A DNA stretch of 64,000 nt from CAYGEY01 sp964349065 (GTDB taxonomy: Bacteria > Patescibacteriota > Gracilibacteria > 1-14-2-50-48-13): positions 1-64,000 of the forward strand of contig CAYGEY010000002.1 of assembly GCA_964349065.1 (NCBI GenBank), written 5' to 3'. Positions 1-7,102 of this stretch are shown here, piece by piece. Numbering within the stretch: position 1 is the stretch's first letter; every line of letters begins with the position of its first letter. The position numbers and the translations under genes are program-made. Below the pieces are notes generated by a model. That model was not told the DNA's origin. It ran no database searches and was given only the letters and a program-made list of their open reading frames with translations.

Positions 1-33
1 TTTCTTTTATTACTCCTATATTTAAAGTCAAAA

Positions 34-441
34 TTATACTCGAAGCGTTTGAATTTTTTCTTTATTATTTTTCGCAAATTTCACACACCACATATCTTTC
101 CCATGGAGAAAAATCGTGAATGTTGCCAAAGAGAGTCCAAAGTCACGAACACCGATTGCGGTAAAGCCCATCAATGCGGCAATACCAAAAAGGTGAAGCG
201 AAAGTAGAAGGGCAACTGGTCGAACAAAAATCCCAATCGCCAAAAGTATCGATGCACATATTTCAAATACTCCGTTTGCATACACCATATACGTCGCATT
301 AATTCCCATGTTGGTGATAAATTCAGGAATATAAGTTTCCCACATTCCCGGCTTTAATACCTGGTTGATACCAAACCATAAAAAAACTAAACACATCGCT
401 ATACGAAGGACCGGAGCTGAGTATTTTTGCATATTTTCCAT
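34..441 (-). CDS. DoxX family integral membrane protein
   Basis: 135 residues with about four hydrophobic segments. The early stretch around residues 10-30 (RIAMCLVFLWFGINQVL) and the later GIFVRP turn resemble DoxX/DoxD-like membrane proteins, a family of four-helix proteins often linked to redox or thiol stress but without one fixed function. It is the downstream gene of a pair: its ATG overlaps the stop of the cytochrome b5 lipoprotein by one base (TAATG), so the two are probably translated together. The pairing of a DoxX protein with an exported haem domain suggests a small membrane redox unit, which is inference. Family assignment is fairly secure; the function is not known. Confidence 0.75.
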   Translation of the reverse strand: MENMQKYSAPVLRIAMCLVFLWFGINQVLKPGMWETYIPEFITNMGINATYMVYANGVFEICASILLAIGIFVRPVALLLSLHLFGIAALMGFTAIGVRDFGLSLATFTIFLHGKDMWCVKFAKNNKEKIQTLRV

Positions 442-1025
442 TATTTAGATAGTTTACCGATATAATATTTTTTCATAACAGTTTCCGGTTTTTGCTGGCC
501 ACTATGTTGGGTATTAAATAAAGCAGAACCGTCTTTTCCACAAAGAAGTAAAATCTTTACTGCACCCCCCGGATGTTTATCAACCCAATTCGTAAGGTCA
601 TATACACCACCATTAATAACTGAATAACAACTTGCTGCACCTGCATGTTTTGCAACTTCAGCCATGGTATATGAGCCGGCAGTTGTTGTTGTAGAAGCTG
701 GAGTTGTTGGAGTTTTTGTTATGGTAGTCGTGGTGGTCGCCGCAGGAGTAGTGGTGGTTATTGTTGCAGTATTTGTCGTAGTCGGCTGAGCCGTTGTTGT
801 TGTGGGTGCTGTAGATGTGGTAGGAGTAGTTGTAGTCGCTGGAGCAGAAGATGTAGTTGATGTCGTAGGCGCAGTAGTTGTCGGCGCTGTCACAGGAATC
901 GTACTCGTTGTCTCAACCGTTGTCCCAGTACTAGTTGTACCTGTAGACGTGGTAGATATAGTTGATGACTCCCCACAAGACGTAAGTGCCAGCATCAAAG
1001 TCATCAAGGCAAAATATTTTTTCAT
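441..1025 (-). CDS. Thr-rich lipoprotein with C-terminal cytochrome b5-like haem domain
   Basis: 194 residues. A lipoprotein signal ends in a lipobox (LTSC, Cys17), so the mature protein should be anchored outside the membrane. Residues 18-117 are an almost pure Thr/Pro/Ala/Ser linker, a typical cell-wall spacer or O-glycosylation region. Residues 118-194 match the cytochrome b5 fold: HPGG at 151-154 gives one axial haem ligand and H174 in TQHSG gives the second, so both ligands are kept. It overlaps the downstream DoxX gene by one base. A surface b5 domain is unusual in an organism that otherwise looks fermentative. The linker is low complexity, so its exact length may vary between strains. 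Confidence 0.8.
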   Translation of the reverse strand: MKKYFALMTLMLALTSCGESSTISTTSTGTTSTGTTVETTSTIPVTAPTTTAPTTSTTSSAPATTTTPTTSTAPTTTTAQPTTTNTATITTTTPAATTTTTITKTPTTPASTTTTAGSYTMAEVAKHAGAASCYSVINGGVYDLTNWVDKHPGGAVKILLLCGKDGSALFNTQHSGQQKPETVMKKYYIGKLSK

Positions 1026-1094
1026 TGTTCAAAAAGTTAGGGATAAAACAATTATTACTTGTTTAACCTTTTTTATATGAATTGTAAATGAATT

Positions 1095-1784
1095 TTATCG
1101 TACAACCACATTTTGGGCATACCTTTTCGCAATCTTTTCAAACCTCTGCATCTCATCTTCTGTGAACGAATCTCGATTTTCAAAATGTGCATCAATATGC
1201 TTTCCTCTGCGGAAATTTTGCAAAGCCCAGGTTTGTGCCCCCAAGATTTCTAGGCCCATTTCATGAATATCTTGCAAAGAATGCATACCTGGAACAAGAG
1301 TTGACCTTAGTTCATACTGAACATTGTTCTCTTTCAACAATTGGATCGTCTTTTGAATGCTTTTCAGATCAATTTTTACTTTTGGAGACACATTCTCGTA
1401 TTTACTCAGTGTATGCTTCACATCTAACGCGACAAAATCAATGAGGTTCTTTTCAATCAGCATTTGAACAACATGAGCATTCGTCCCATTGGTATCAAGC
1501 TTTACCAGAAATCCATAAGATTTGATAAGCACAATCAACTGGACTAAATCATGGTGAATGGTCGGCTCTCCGCCACAAATAACAATCCCGTCCAAGAGCC
1601 CTTGCCGGCTTTCTAAAAACGTTTTTAAAAATTCTTCGTCTACAAAATTACCACCTTTATTTGGCAATACCAACTCCGGATTGTGACAATATCCGCACCG
1701 GAGGTTACAACCAGGAAGAAACAATACTGCTGAAAGTTTCCCAGGGTAATCACTTAGTGAAAACGGCTCGATGGCAAATTTCAT
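1095..1784 (-). CDS. nrdG: Anaerobic ribonucleotide reductase activating protein NrdG (radical SAM)
   Basis: 229 residues. The radical-SAM CxxxCxxC motif is at C26, C30 and C33, followed by the typical GYCHNPELV context and a GGEP motif near residue 70. NrdG uses a 4Fe-4S cluster and S-adenosylmethionine to place the glycyl radical on NrdD. Its start codon overlaps the stop of the glycyl-radical ORF upstream (TAATG), giving one operon: nrdD, radical domain, nrdG. The length fits the longer activase type rather than the roughly 155-residue E. coli type. Confidence 0.9.
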   Translation of the reverse strand: MKFAIEPFSLSDYPGKLSAVLFLPGCNLRCGYCHNPELVLPNKGGNFVDEEFLKTFLESRQGLLDGIVICGGEPTIHHDLVQLIVLIKSYGFLVKLDTNGTNAHVVQMLIEKNLIDFVALDVKHTLSKYENVSPKVKIDLKSIQKTIQLLKENNVQYELRSTLVPGMHSLQDIHEMGLEILGAQTWALQNFRRGKHIDAHFENRDSFTEDEMQRFEKIAKRYAQNVVVR

Positions 1785-1996
1785 TATTTACAGCAATTAT
1801 CAGAACTTGCCCCTCGCATAGTGTCAGCCTGATTAAAATATAACCTTGAGTAATACTCAGATTTTTTCCCAACATTGTACTGGCTCACAGGGCGGTGATA
1901 CCCCATCACCCGAGTCCAAATCTCGCATTTACTGCGCTTTGACATGAGAGTTGCGATGTCTTGAGTATTCATTGTTTCTAAAGTAGCTGTTGTCAT
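1784..1996 (-). CDS. Separate glycyl-radical domain of anaerobic ribonucleotide reductase (split NrdD C-terminus)
   Basis: 70 residues. The middle matches the extreme C-terminus of class III ribonucleotide reductases: KCEIWTRVMGYHRPV, where the Gly in RVMGYHRP is the radical-bearing residue, followed by NVGKKSEYYSR. It lies in the same reading frame as the 618-residue NrdD part, which ends with TAA at 2009-2011, and its ATG comes four codons after that stop. I see no Shine-Dalgarno sequence before this ATG; the preceding bases are caaatacct. It may be made by re-initiation after the stop, by readthrough, or the stop may be a mutation or sequencing error. Together the parts give the usual total length of about 690. 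Confidence 0.7.
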   Translation of the reverse strand: MTTATLETMNTQDIATLMSKRSKCEIWTRVMGYHRPVSQYNVGKKSEYYSRLYFNQADTMRGASSDNCCK

Positions 1997-2008
1997 AGGT
2001 ATTTGTGA

Positions 2009-3865
2009 TTATGAAATATTTTTAATAAGATCTTTTTTTCTCTCCGAAGTGTGATGATCCATATTTGAACCATTTCGTAAATGATTTGGAATCCCAAGCG
2101 CATCATCACATTTCGGACAGTACTCATGTTCACCCGCTAAATAACCATGTTTCGCACACATAGAAAATGTGGGTGAAATCGTTAAATAGGGAAGTCGAAA
2201 CTTTTCAAACGCAGTGCGTACCAACTTTTTACATGTCTCTCCATCAGAGATCCTCTCACCCATGTAGAGGTGAAGCACCGTCCCTCCGGTATATTTTGCC
2301 TGCAAATCATCTTGATGGAGTAGTGCGGCAAACGCATCACTCGTATACTCCACCGGAAGCTGTGATGAGTTCGTGTAATAAGGGAATTCTTTGGTTCCAG
2401 CCTGAATGATTTTTGGAAATTTTTTTAGATCTTCTTTTGCAAACCGATAGGTAGTCCCCTCTCCCGGGGTCGCTTCCAGATTATAAAGATTGCCTGTTTC
2501 TTCTTGAAAGATCACCAATTCTTTTCGAATTTCATCAAGCATCTCCAAAGCAAAATCCCGCCCGACTTTGGTGGTAATATCTTCTTTGTCATCAAAAAAA
2601 TTACGAATGGACTCGTTGAGACCATTGATCCCAATAGTGGAAAAATGATTGTTCAGTCTCCCTAAATATCTTTTTGTGTAAGGGAAAAGTCCACTATCCA
2701 ACCATTCTTTTATTTCATATCGCTTCTTTTCCAATGAATGTTTCGCAATATTCATCAAATACATCAGTTGTTTTTTATATTCAGCAATGTCCCCTTTATG
2801 CACATACCCTAATCTCGCCATATTGATCGTCACCACACCAATACTTCCGGTCATTTCAGACGAACCGAAAAGTCCATTTCCTCGCTTGAGAAGCTCACGC
2901 AAATCAAGCTGCAGTCGACAGCACATGGATCTCACATCTCCAGGAGCCATACTTGAGTTAATAAAGTTTTGGAAGTAGGGAAGTCCGTATTTAGCAGTGA
3001 GGTCAAAAAGTAGTGTAGCATTCGGGTGATCCCATTCAAAATCTTTGGTGATATTGTAGGTTGGGATAGGAAATGTAAAAATACGACCTTTCAGATCCCC
3101 GGCTGACATTACTTTTATGTATGCCTCATTGATACACATCATCTCTTTCTCCAGTTCACCAAAAGTGTAGTCAAATTCTTTTCCTCCAAGTACGAGCTTC
3201 TTATCCTCCAAATCTTTGGGGCAATTCCAGTCAAATGTGATATTAGTAAACGGCGTCTGACTCCCCCAACGAGACGGAATATTGAGATTGAAAACAAACG
3301 ACTGCATTGCGTCATAGACATACTTTTTTACTTTATCGTTAATATATTTTTCACGATCATCGATAGAAGGGAAAGCTACTTGGTATTCCTCAATTTCTTT
3401 TCGTATTTCCAACTCGTGTTTTTTTACAAATGGAGCTAGGTAGGTGTCAAATGATGAAAACGCCTGCGCTCCCGCCCATTCATTTTGCAATGTCCCTAAA
3501 AAGTTTACCATTTGCGCTACTGCTGAGACGAGATTTTTAGGAGGGCCACTTTCGATTTTATCTGCAACTCCATTAAACCCTTCTTCTAAAAGTACACGAA
3601 GTGACCACCCTGCGCAATATCCGGAAAACATAGAAAGGTCATGGATGTGCATATCTCCGCTTCGATGCGCGGTACTGATCTCTTCATTGTACACTTTATC
3701 AAGCCAATAATTGGCAATGACCTTGCCGGAAACGTTAAGAATCAGCCCACCAAGCGAGTATCCTTGATTAGCATTCTCCTTCACCCGCCAATCATGTTGC
3801 ATGAGATATTCAGCAACTGTTTGCACCGGATGGACCACTGCATGTTTAGGATTATTTTCTGGCAT
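2009..3865 (-). CDS. nrdD: Anaerobic ribonucleoside-triphosphate reductase, catalytic part without the glycyl-radical tail
   Basis: 618 residues. Class III ribonucleotide reductase makes dNTPs from NTPs without oxygen. The HRSGDMHIHDL motif (about 67-77), the SMCCRLQLD active-site cysteine region and the C-terminal zinc-site start (CAKHGYL, CPKC) are present. The protein begins directly with the barrel domain (VQTVAEYLMQ), so the N-terminal ATP-cone used for allosteric control is missing. It stops shortly after the CPKC pair, before the radical glycine, which is encoded by the next in-frame ORF at 1784-1996. Two NrdR-like operator sites precede it. First gene of the operon with the radical domain and nrdG. 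Confidence 0.92.
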   Translation of the reverse strand: MPENNPKHAVVHPVQTVAEYLMQHDWRVKENANQGYSLGGLILNVSGKVIANYWLDKVYNEEISTAHRSGDMHIHDLSMFSGYCAGWSLRVLLEEGFNGVADKIESGPPKNLVSAVAQMVNFLGTLQNEWAGAQAFSSFDTYLAPFVKKHELEIRKEIEEYQVAFPSIDDREKYINDKVKKYVYDAMQSFVFNLNIPSRWGSQTPFTNITFDWNCPKDLEDKKLVLGGKEFDYTFGELEKEMMCINEAYIKVMSAGDLKGRIFTFPIPTYNITKDFEWDHPNATLLFDLTAKYGLPYFQNFINSSMAPGDVRSMCCRLQLDLRELLKRGNGLFGSSEMTGSIGVVTINMARLGYVHKGDIAEYKKQLMYLMNIAKHSLEKKRYEIKEWLDSGLFPYTKRYLGRLNNHFSTIGINGLNESIRNFFDDKEDITTKVGRDFALEMLDEIRKELVIFQEETGNLYNLEATPGEGTTYRFAKEDLKKFPKIIQAGTKEFPYYTNSSQLPVEYTSDAFAALLHQDDLQAKYTGGTVLHLYMGERISDGETCKKLVRTAFEKFRLPYLTISPTFSMCAKHGYLAGEHEYCPKCDDALGIPNHLRNGSNMDHHTSERKKDLIKNIS

Positions 3866-3867
3866 AC

Positions 3868-3915
3868 ATACTATATTTAGTGATTACTTTTACATTATCA
3901 TACTAAATATGGTTT
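3868..3915. promoter_or_regulatory. Pair of NrdR-box-like operators upstream of nrdD
   Basis: Two AT-rich near-palindromes resemble the NrdR consensus acaCTATATATAGTGT. Site 1 at 3868-3883 has the core CTATATTTAG followed by TGA. Site 2 at 3900-3915 has the core CTAAATATGG and is weaker. Their cores start exactly 32 bp apart, about three helical turns, which is the spacing typical of paired NrdR boxes. They lie directly upstream of the nrdD ATG at 3865. The nrdR gene itself is not in the window, so regulator identity is inference. Confidence 0.55.
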
Positions 3916-4040
3916 TGTTCCATTCCAAGAGCATTTTTTTTATGGGTTTGACGGAGTTCAAAAAAACTATCGGAAGAAATGGTGAAAGTGTCACTGGAGT
4001 GGTCTTGGAATAGTGGACAAATACTCACTATGATGTCGTA

Positions 4041-4997
4041 TTATTTTTTTATTTCAAATTTTTGGAGGAGATGTTTTATACTTTGTATGTCTTGAATACC
4101 CAGTTTTAAAGCCAAATACTGAGCTTTTTCATAGAGTTGGTGAACAGACTTTAGAGAAAAGTGGGGCAGATTTTTGGAAAGGATTATCTGAAGATATTTT
4201 TGATATTCTTCAGGAGTGAGAACTTCCCCATTCATAATTTTTGGTTTGAGTTCGGGAGTATCTGCGAGAAACAATAGAAGAATGGGAGTTACTTTCAGAT
4301 TTTGGAGATCGGTAGAAATTTCTTTCGGATTATTATATTCTTCTGCATCATTATGCATTTGATAGAGAAGTCCCAGGAGTTTTGAAAACTCGAGGAGATT
4401 GTCTTTATCATTTGAGATTTGTATGTGAGCAAGAATGAGAGGAAGATATATTGAATAATATGCGGTTTTTTTAATGTACCAGGTTTGAAGCCCCTCCAAA
4501 GTAGGGATGTGATCATTCAAAAATTCATGCGTTTGACCTTGGATGGTTTGATCAACGGCTATGTAGAATTCTGCTTTGAGCTGTGGATCAATAGCACTTT
4601 GCGCAAGATGTTTGTAAGCTGCATTTGCAACCGCGTCCCCGATCATAAGTGCGAGAGACATGGCTTTGTGCGGTGAATACTTTTTTGCAAATTCAGTGTG
4701 GAGGGTGTTCTTACCTCTGCGTGTTTCATCCTGATCCATGATGTCATCATGAATGAGAAAATAATTATGCAGGAGTTCGAGAGAGATTGCGACATTGATA
4801 TCAGGAGCGACTTGGAGGTGCGTGCACATCTCGAAATAAAGTCGAGGGCGAAGTTGTTTTCCTCCTGTGAGGAGATACACTTTCGCATAATGAAGGCTAG
4901 CAGGGAAACTCTGAATTATATTTTCAACTGCGAGTTCGTATGGTTTAGTGAAAAAAATTTCAAACATGGATTGGGGATTACCGGGATTTTTTAGCAC
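4041..4997 (-). CDS. Polyprenyl diphosphate synthase family protein (trans-isoprenyl synthase)
   Basis: 318 residues. It has the GGKQLRPRL motif (45-53) and the first aspartate-rich motif DDIMD at 84-88 followed by ETRRG, all typical of farnesyl/geranylgeranyl diphosphate synthases that condense isopentenyl diphosphate with an allylic diphosphate. The second aspartate-rich motif, normally DDxxD, reads N216-D-A-E-E220, a weakened metal site. The later D-LxxLKVTP stretch fits the conserved K-T-P region. The start at 4997 is GTG; an ATG ten codons in (MFEIF) is an equally plausible start, and neither has a clear Shine-Dalgarno sequence. Product chain length cannot be read from the sequence. Confidence 0.8.
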   Translation of the reverse strand: MLKNPGNPQSMFEIFFTKPYELAVENIIQSFPASLHYAKVYLLTGGKQLRPRLYFEMCTHLQVAPDINVAISLELLHNYFLIHDDIMDQDETRRGKNTLHTEFAKKYSPHKAMSLALMIGDAVANAAYKHLAQSAIDPQLKAEFYIAVDQTIQGQTHEFLNDHIPTLEGLQTWYIKKTAYYSIYLPLILAHIQISNDKDNLLEFSKLLGLLYQMHNDAEEYNNPKEISTDLQNLKVTPILLLFLADTPELKPKIMNGEVLTPEEYQKYLQIILSKNLPHFSLKSVHQLYEKAQYLALKLGIQDIQSIKHLLQKFEIKK

Positions 4998-5016
4998 AAA
5001 ATGGAAAGAGTGAAAA

Positions 5017-5034
5017 GCCCCCCGGAGGGAGGGC
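5017..5034 (-). terminator. Intrinsic terminator hairpin
   Basis: A GC-rich inverted repeat (gcccccc / gggagggc) is followed on the minus strand by a short T run. It lies just after the end of the 5052-5588 gene and before the prenyl synthase. Confidence 0.5.
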
Positions 5035-5051
5035 GTAGTGAGAGAAAATCA

Positions 5052-5588
5052 TTATAATCTGCAAATGGATTGCTGATAAAACTTATCCCTCCCCTTATCA
5101 TATCTATTGATATCCTTGGTTTTCACCAATATATCATAAGAAAATTCATGGATCAGGTTTGTTTTAATATCCATGACCTGCAGATCCAGATTAAGGATAA
5201 ATCCTGAACTAACTGGCTCAGCTTTTTCAAAACTGAATTTAATTGCACTTTGGTTTTCGTTACTAATAAATGCTTGTTTCCCAAACCTTGCCTCAGTAAT
5301 AGCATAAACAGTAAGTAGTCCAGGTTCTGGACCAAATTTTAGTACTGGAACGAAGCCGTAGCTTCTGAACCAATCACGAAAGTTTATGTAGTCCTTCTTT
5401 TCCTTGCCAGGGAAATAATAGTCCTCTGCTTTGCAGTACTGGTCCAAAAAAACTTCTATTTCTCTGAGTTTAAGATATCTTCGGCCACTTTTGCTTTGCA
5501 AAAAATGCAAAAAAATCCGTTCTTTGCATTTGGAAATAAAAAGAGACTCATTGAATCTAAGCATGCATTTTGTCCACATTTTTGGCAT
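5052..5588 (-). CDS. Unrecognised protein, possibly the C-terminal part of a frameshifted zinc-ribbon protein
   Basis: 178 residues from an ATG at 5588. No family recognised. The last 130 residues look like a genuine globular protein (KKDYINFRDWFRSYGF onward). The first 45 residues overlap, in the -1 frame, the better-supported 66-residue zinc-ribbon ORF at 5456-5656, so the true start is doubtful. An AGGA lies before this ATG, which supports independent translation. Alternatively ribosomes shift by -1 from the zinc-ribbon frame in the T-rich stretch near 5495-5517, making one fused product, or the genome has a frameshift mutation there. Confidence 0.5.
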   Translation of the reverse strand: MPKMWTKCMLRFNESLFISKCKERIFLHFLQSKSGRRYLKLREIEVFLDQYCKAEDYYFPGKEKKDYINFRDWFRSYGFVPVLKFGPEPGLLTVYAITEARFGKQAFISNENQSAIKFSFEKAEPVSSGFILNLDLQVMDIKTNLIHEFSYDILVKTKDINRYDKGRDKFYQQSICRL

Positions 5589-5656
5589 ACTTTCCTTTCT
5601 TTGTTACTATTTTCATTGAGTTTTGCCAGGCTAAATGTCAGATGTAAATCTGGCAT
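5456..5656 (-). CDS. Small zinc-ribbon protein
   Basis: 66 residues with two CxxC knuckles (VCQKCG near residue 24 and FFCIFC near residue 50), the pattern of a treble-clef or zinc-ribbon fold. The start at 5656 has one of the best ribosome-binding sites in the window, AAAAAGGAG six bases before the ATG. It belongs with the other short CxxC proteins at 5777-6973. It ends inside the start of the 5052-5588 frame. Function unknown; zinc binding is inferred from the cysteine pattern. Confidence 0.6.
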   Translation of the reverse strand: MPDLHLTFSLAKLNENSNKERKVCQKCGQNACLDSMSLFLFPNAKNGFFCIFCKAKVAEDILNSEK

Positions 5657-5724
5657 AGATCACTCCTTTTTAGTGTTATATTATTTCTAAATGTTTTGTG
5701 AGATTTGTAAATGGAATTGAAAAT

Positions 5725-5755
5725 AAAAAAATGGCCTCTCAAGAATTGAGAAGCC
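5725..5755 (-). terminator. Intrinsic terminator after the multi-zinc-ribbon gene
   Basis: Inverted repeat ggcctctcaa / ttgagaagcc (9 of 10 paired, 3-nt loop, 5733-5755) followed on the minus strand by a T run at 5725-5731. It separates the 220-residue gene from the 66-residue gene downstream. Confidence 0.75.
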
Positions 5756-5776
5756 TGGGGAGTTCTTGGTTAGAAG

Positions 5777-6439
5777 TTATTTTTCTGTTAAGTAGGCGTT
5801 ATAACATCTCCGGTTCAGCACTCCCCTTTCTACTAAATTTGGATCCGTCTCATGGTGTTTTGTATTTTCTTTCGAAAATATCTCACCGCAATCCATGCAG
5901 ACCAATATAATTTTTCCTCGAAAAATCTTATTCTCATTTTGATTTTCAGTTGTAACATCAATACTTGAAGGATCCTTTTCCGCGTCGCCTGTGCAGTAAT
6001 GGCAAACCCATGCCAATACATCATTTTCGTGTGGAAGTAATCTCATGCATTCCGTGTCATACTCTACGTCGCAAGAATTGCACACAGCTTCCTGCTGATC
6101 TTCGATGGAAATATCCTCCTCTTCTTCTTCCTCGTCATCAACATTTTCAACTTGCTCATGATCGCAATCCAGACCACCACAGACAGGGCATTCAGTGCTA
6201 TCATTTTCTGATACTGCTTTCCAATTAATATAAATCATAACTGAATGCATAGCATATAGCACTCTACTGCCAACTTGCCGATCAGAAACAATTAGCTGTG
6301 CATCATCATGTATTTCCCTAACAATTCTTGGTCCTCCTGGTGGGAAAAATAATGCCTTTTCTTTTGAGATAACAAGTCCAAAACCATGACCGCTATATGA
6401 CCAGTACTTGTGTCCCACTTCAAATTCTATCTTCTCCAT
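5777..6439 (-). CDS. Multi-zinc-ribbon acidic protein
   Basis: 220 residues, unrecognised as a family. The N-terminal 75 residues form a compact domain (VGHKYWSYSGHGFGLV...). Then come several cysteine knuckles: CPVCGG with a following CDH near residue 85, CNSC and CHYC around 120-148, and CMDCGEIF with a distal RRC near the end. Between them lies a run of about a dozen acidic residues. The start has GAGGT nine bases upstream. It follows a 68-residue zinc-ribbon gene by 15 bases, so the two are probably co-transcribed, and it ends at a clear terminator. A regulatory or adaptor role is possible but not shown. Confidence 0.65.
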   Translation of the reverse strand: MEKIEFEVGHKYWSYSGHGFGLVISKEKALFFPPGGPRIVREIHDDAQLIVSDRQVGSRVLYAMHSVMIYINWKAVSENDSTECPVCGGLDCDHEQVENVDDEEEEEEDISIEDQQEAVCNSCDVEYDTECMRLLPHENDVLAWVCHYCTGDAEKDPSSIDVTTENQNENKIFRGKIILVCMDCGEIFSKENTKHHETDPNLVERGVLNRRCYNAYLTEK

Positions 6440-6454
6440 AATTTTTACCTCTTT

Positions 6455-6661
6455 TCATTTTTTATTTTCTGCACTCAAACTAATAAACACAATATCTTTT
6501 TCTTTATAACAATCCATACATACCCATTTTCCGCTTTCCCCCTCTGAAAATGGTAATATGTATTTCATATGAACTGTTTTAATAAATTTCTGACAATAGT
6601 GACATACTGCTCTAACATCACTTTTGCCGAAAAGTTTTTCAAATAAATCATTTGATGACAC
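6455..6661 (-). CDS. Small zinc-ribbon protein (GTG start)
   Basis: 68 residues with two knuckles, VCHYCQKF near residue 20 and WVCMDCYKEK near residue 48, about 28 residues apart, like the neighbouring short proteins. The start is GTG at 6661 with GAGGT seven bases upstream, the same ribosome-binding core used by the genes at 6439 and 6973. It lies 15 bases before the 220-residue zinc-ribbon gene, forming a two-gene unit. No family name recognised. Confidence 0.6.
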   Translation of the reverse strand: MSSNDLFEKLFGKSDVRAVCHYCQKFIKTVHMKYILPFSEGESGKWVCMDCYKEKDIVFISLSAENKK

Positions 6662-6721
6662 ACGCTCTACCTCACATTTTATTTGTACTATTTCTACACG
6701 TTTTATAAATATTGTAAACTA

Positions 6722-6746
6722 AAACCCCCTCACAACGGAGGGGGTT
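6722..6746 (-). terminator. Intrinsic terminator
   Basis: Strong hairpin aaaccccctc / gagggggttt with a short loop, just after the end of the 6764-6973 gene on the minus strand. It isolates that gene from the next zinc-ribbon unit. Confidence 0.75.
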
Positions 6747-6763
6747 TAACATTGAAATGAAAT

Positions 6764-6973
6764 TTAGAGATTTTCATTTTGTAAGCAGTGTGGACAAATC
6801 CACATACCATTGCTTACCTCAGCAATTTCACGACTTTTAATTTTAGGCTCGAAAACAGTAAAACAGAGTGAACAAATCTTTTCTTCTATAATTGTAACTT
6901 CAGAATTACTACATATAGCTGTAATAAATGAAACTTGTCTCTCTTCTTCAAAAGGAACTTGTTGTAACGACAT
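6764..6973 (-). CDS. Small zinc-ribbon protein
   Basis: 69 residues. Two knuckles, ICSLCFTVF near residue 33 and WICPHCLQN near residue 62, match the spacing of the other short CxxC proteins here. The ATG at 6973 has GAGGT about eight bases upstream. It is a single-gene unit with its own terminator. Transcribed divergently from proS. Function unknown. Confidence 0.6.
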   Translation of the reverse strand: MSLQQVPFEEERQVSFITAICSNSEVTIIEEKICSLCFTVFEPKIKSREIAEVSNGMWICPHCLQNENL

Positions 6974-7102
6974 GACTTTAACCTCATCTAATTTTTTATT
7001 ATTTTATAATATATTATTATTAAGTCAATGTTTTCTCCACACCTCCCTACACGAAACTCCCAAAAACTGTATCATGTCCACACTTAACCAAATAATTTTG
7101 CC

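Noticed and set aside
660..970. Repetitive trinucleotide pattern that could be mistaken for a CRISPR or tandem repeat
   Set aside because: It is coding sequence for a Thr/Pro-rich linker; there are no evenly spaced identical repeats with unique spacers. No CRISPR array was seen in the window.
802..1080. 92-residue Val/Gly/Asp-rich frame on the plus strand
   Set aside because: It is the antisense of the Thr-rich linker of the cytochrome b5 lipoprotein; low complexity in one strand makes an artificial open frame in the other.
2009..2011. Idea that the internal stop of NrdD shows an alternative genetic code
   Set aside because: The codon is TAA, and TAA ends many normal genes here; TGA also serves as a normal stop, so the standard code applies.
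3801..4013. 70-residue plus-strand frame over the nrdD promoter
   Set aside because: Overlaps the start of nrdD and its operator sites; no Shine-Dalgarno sequence and unlikely composition.
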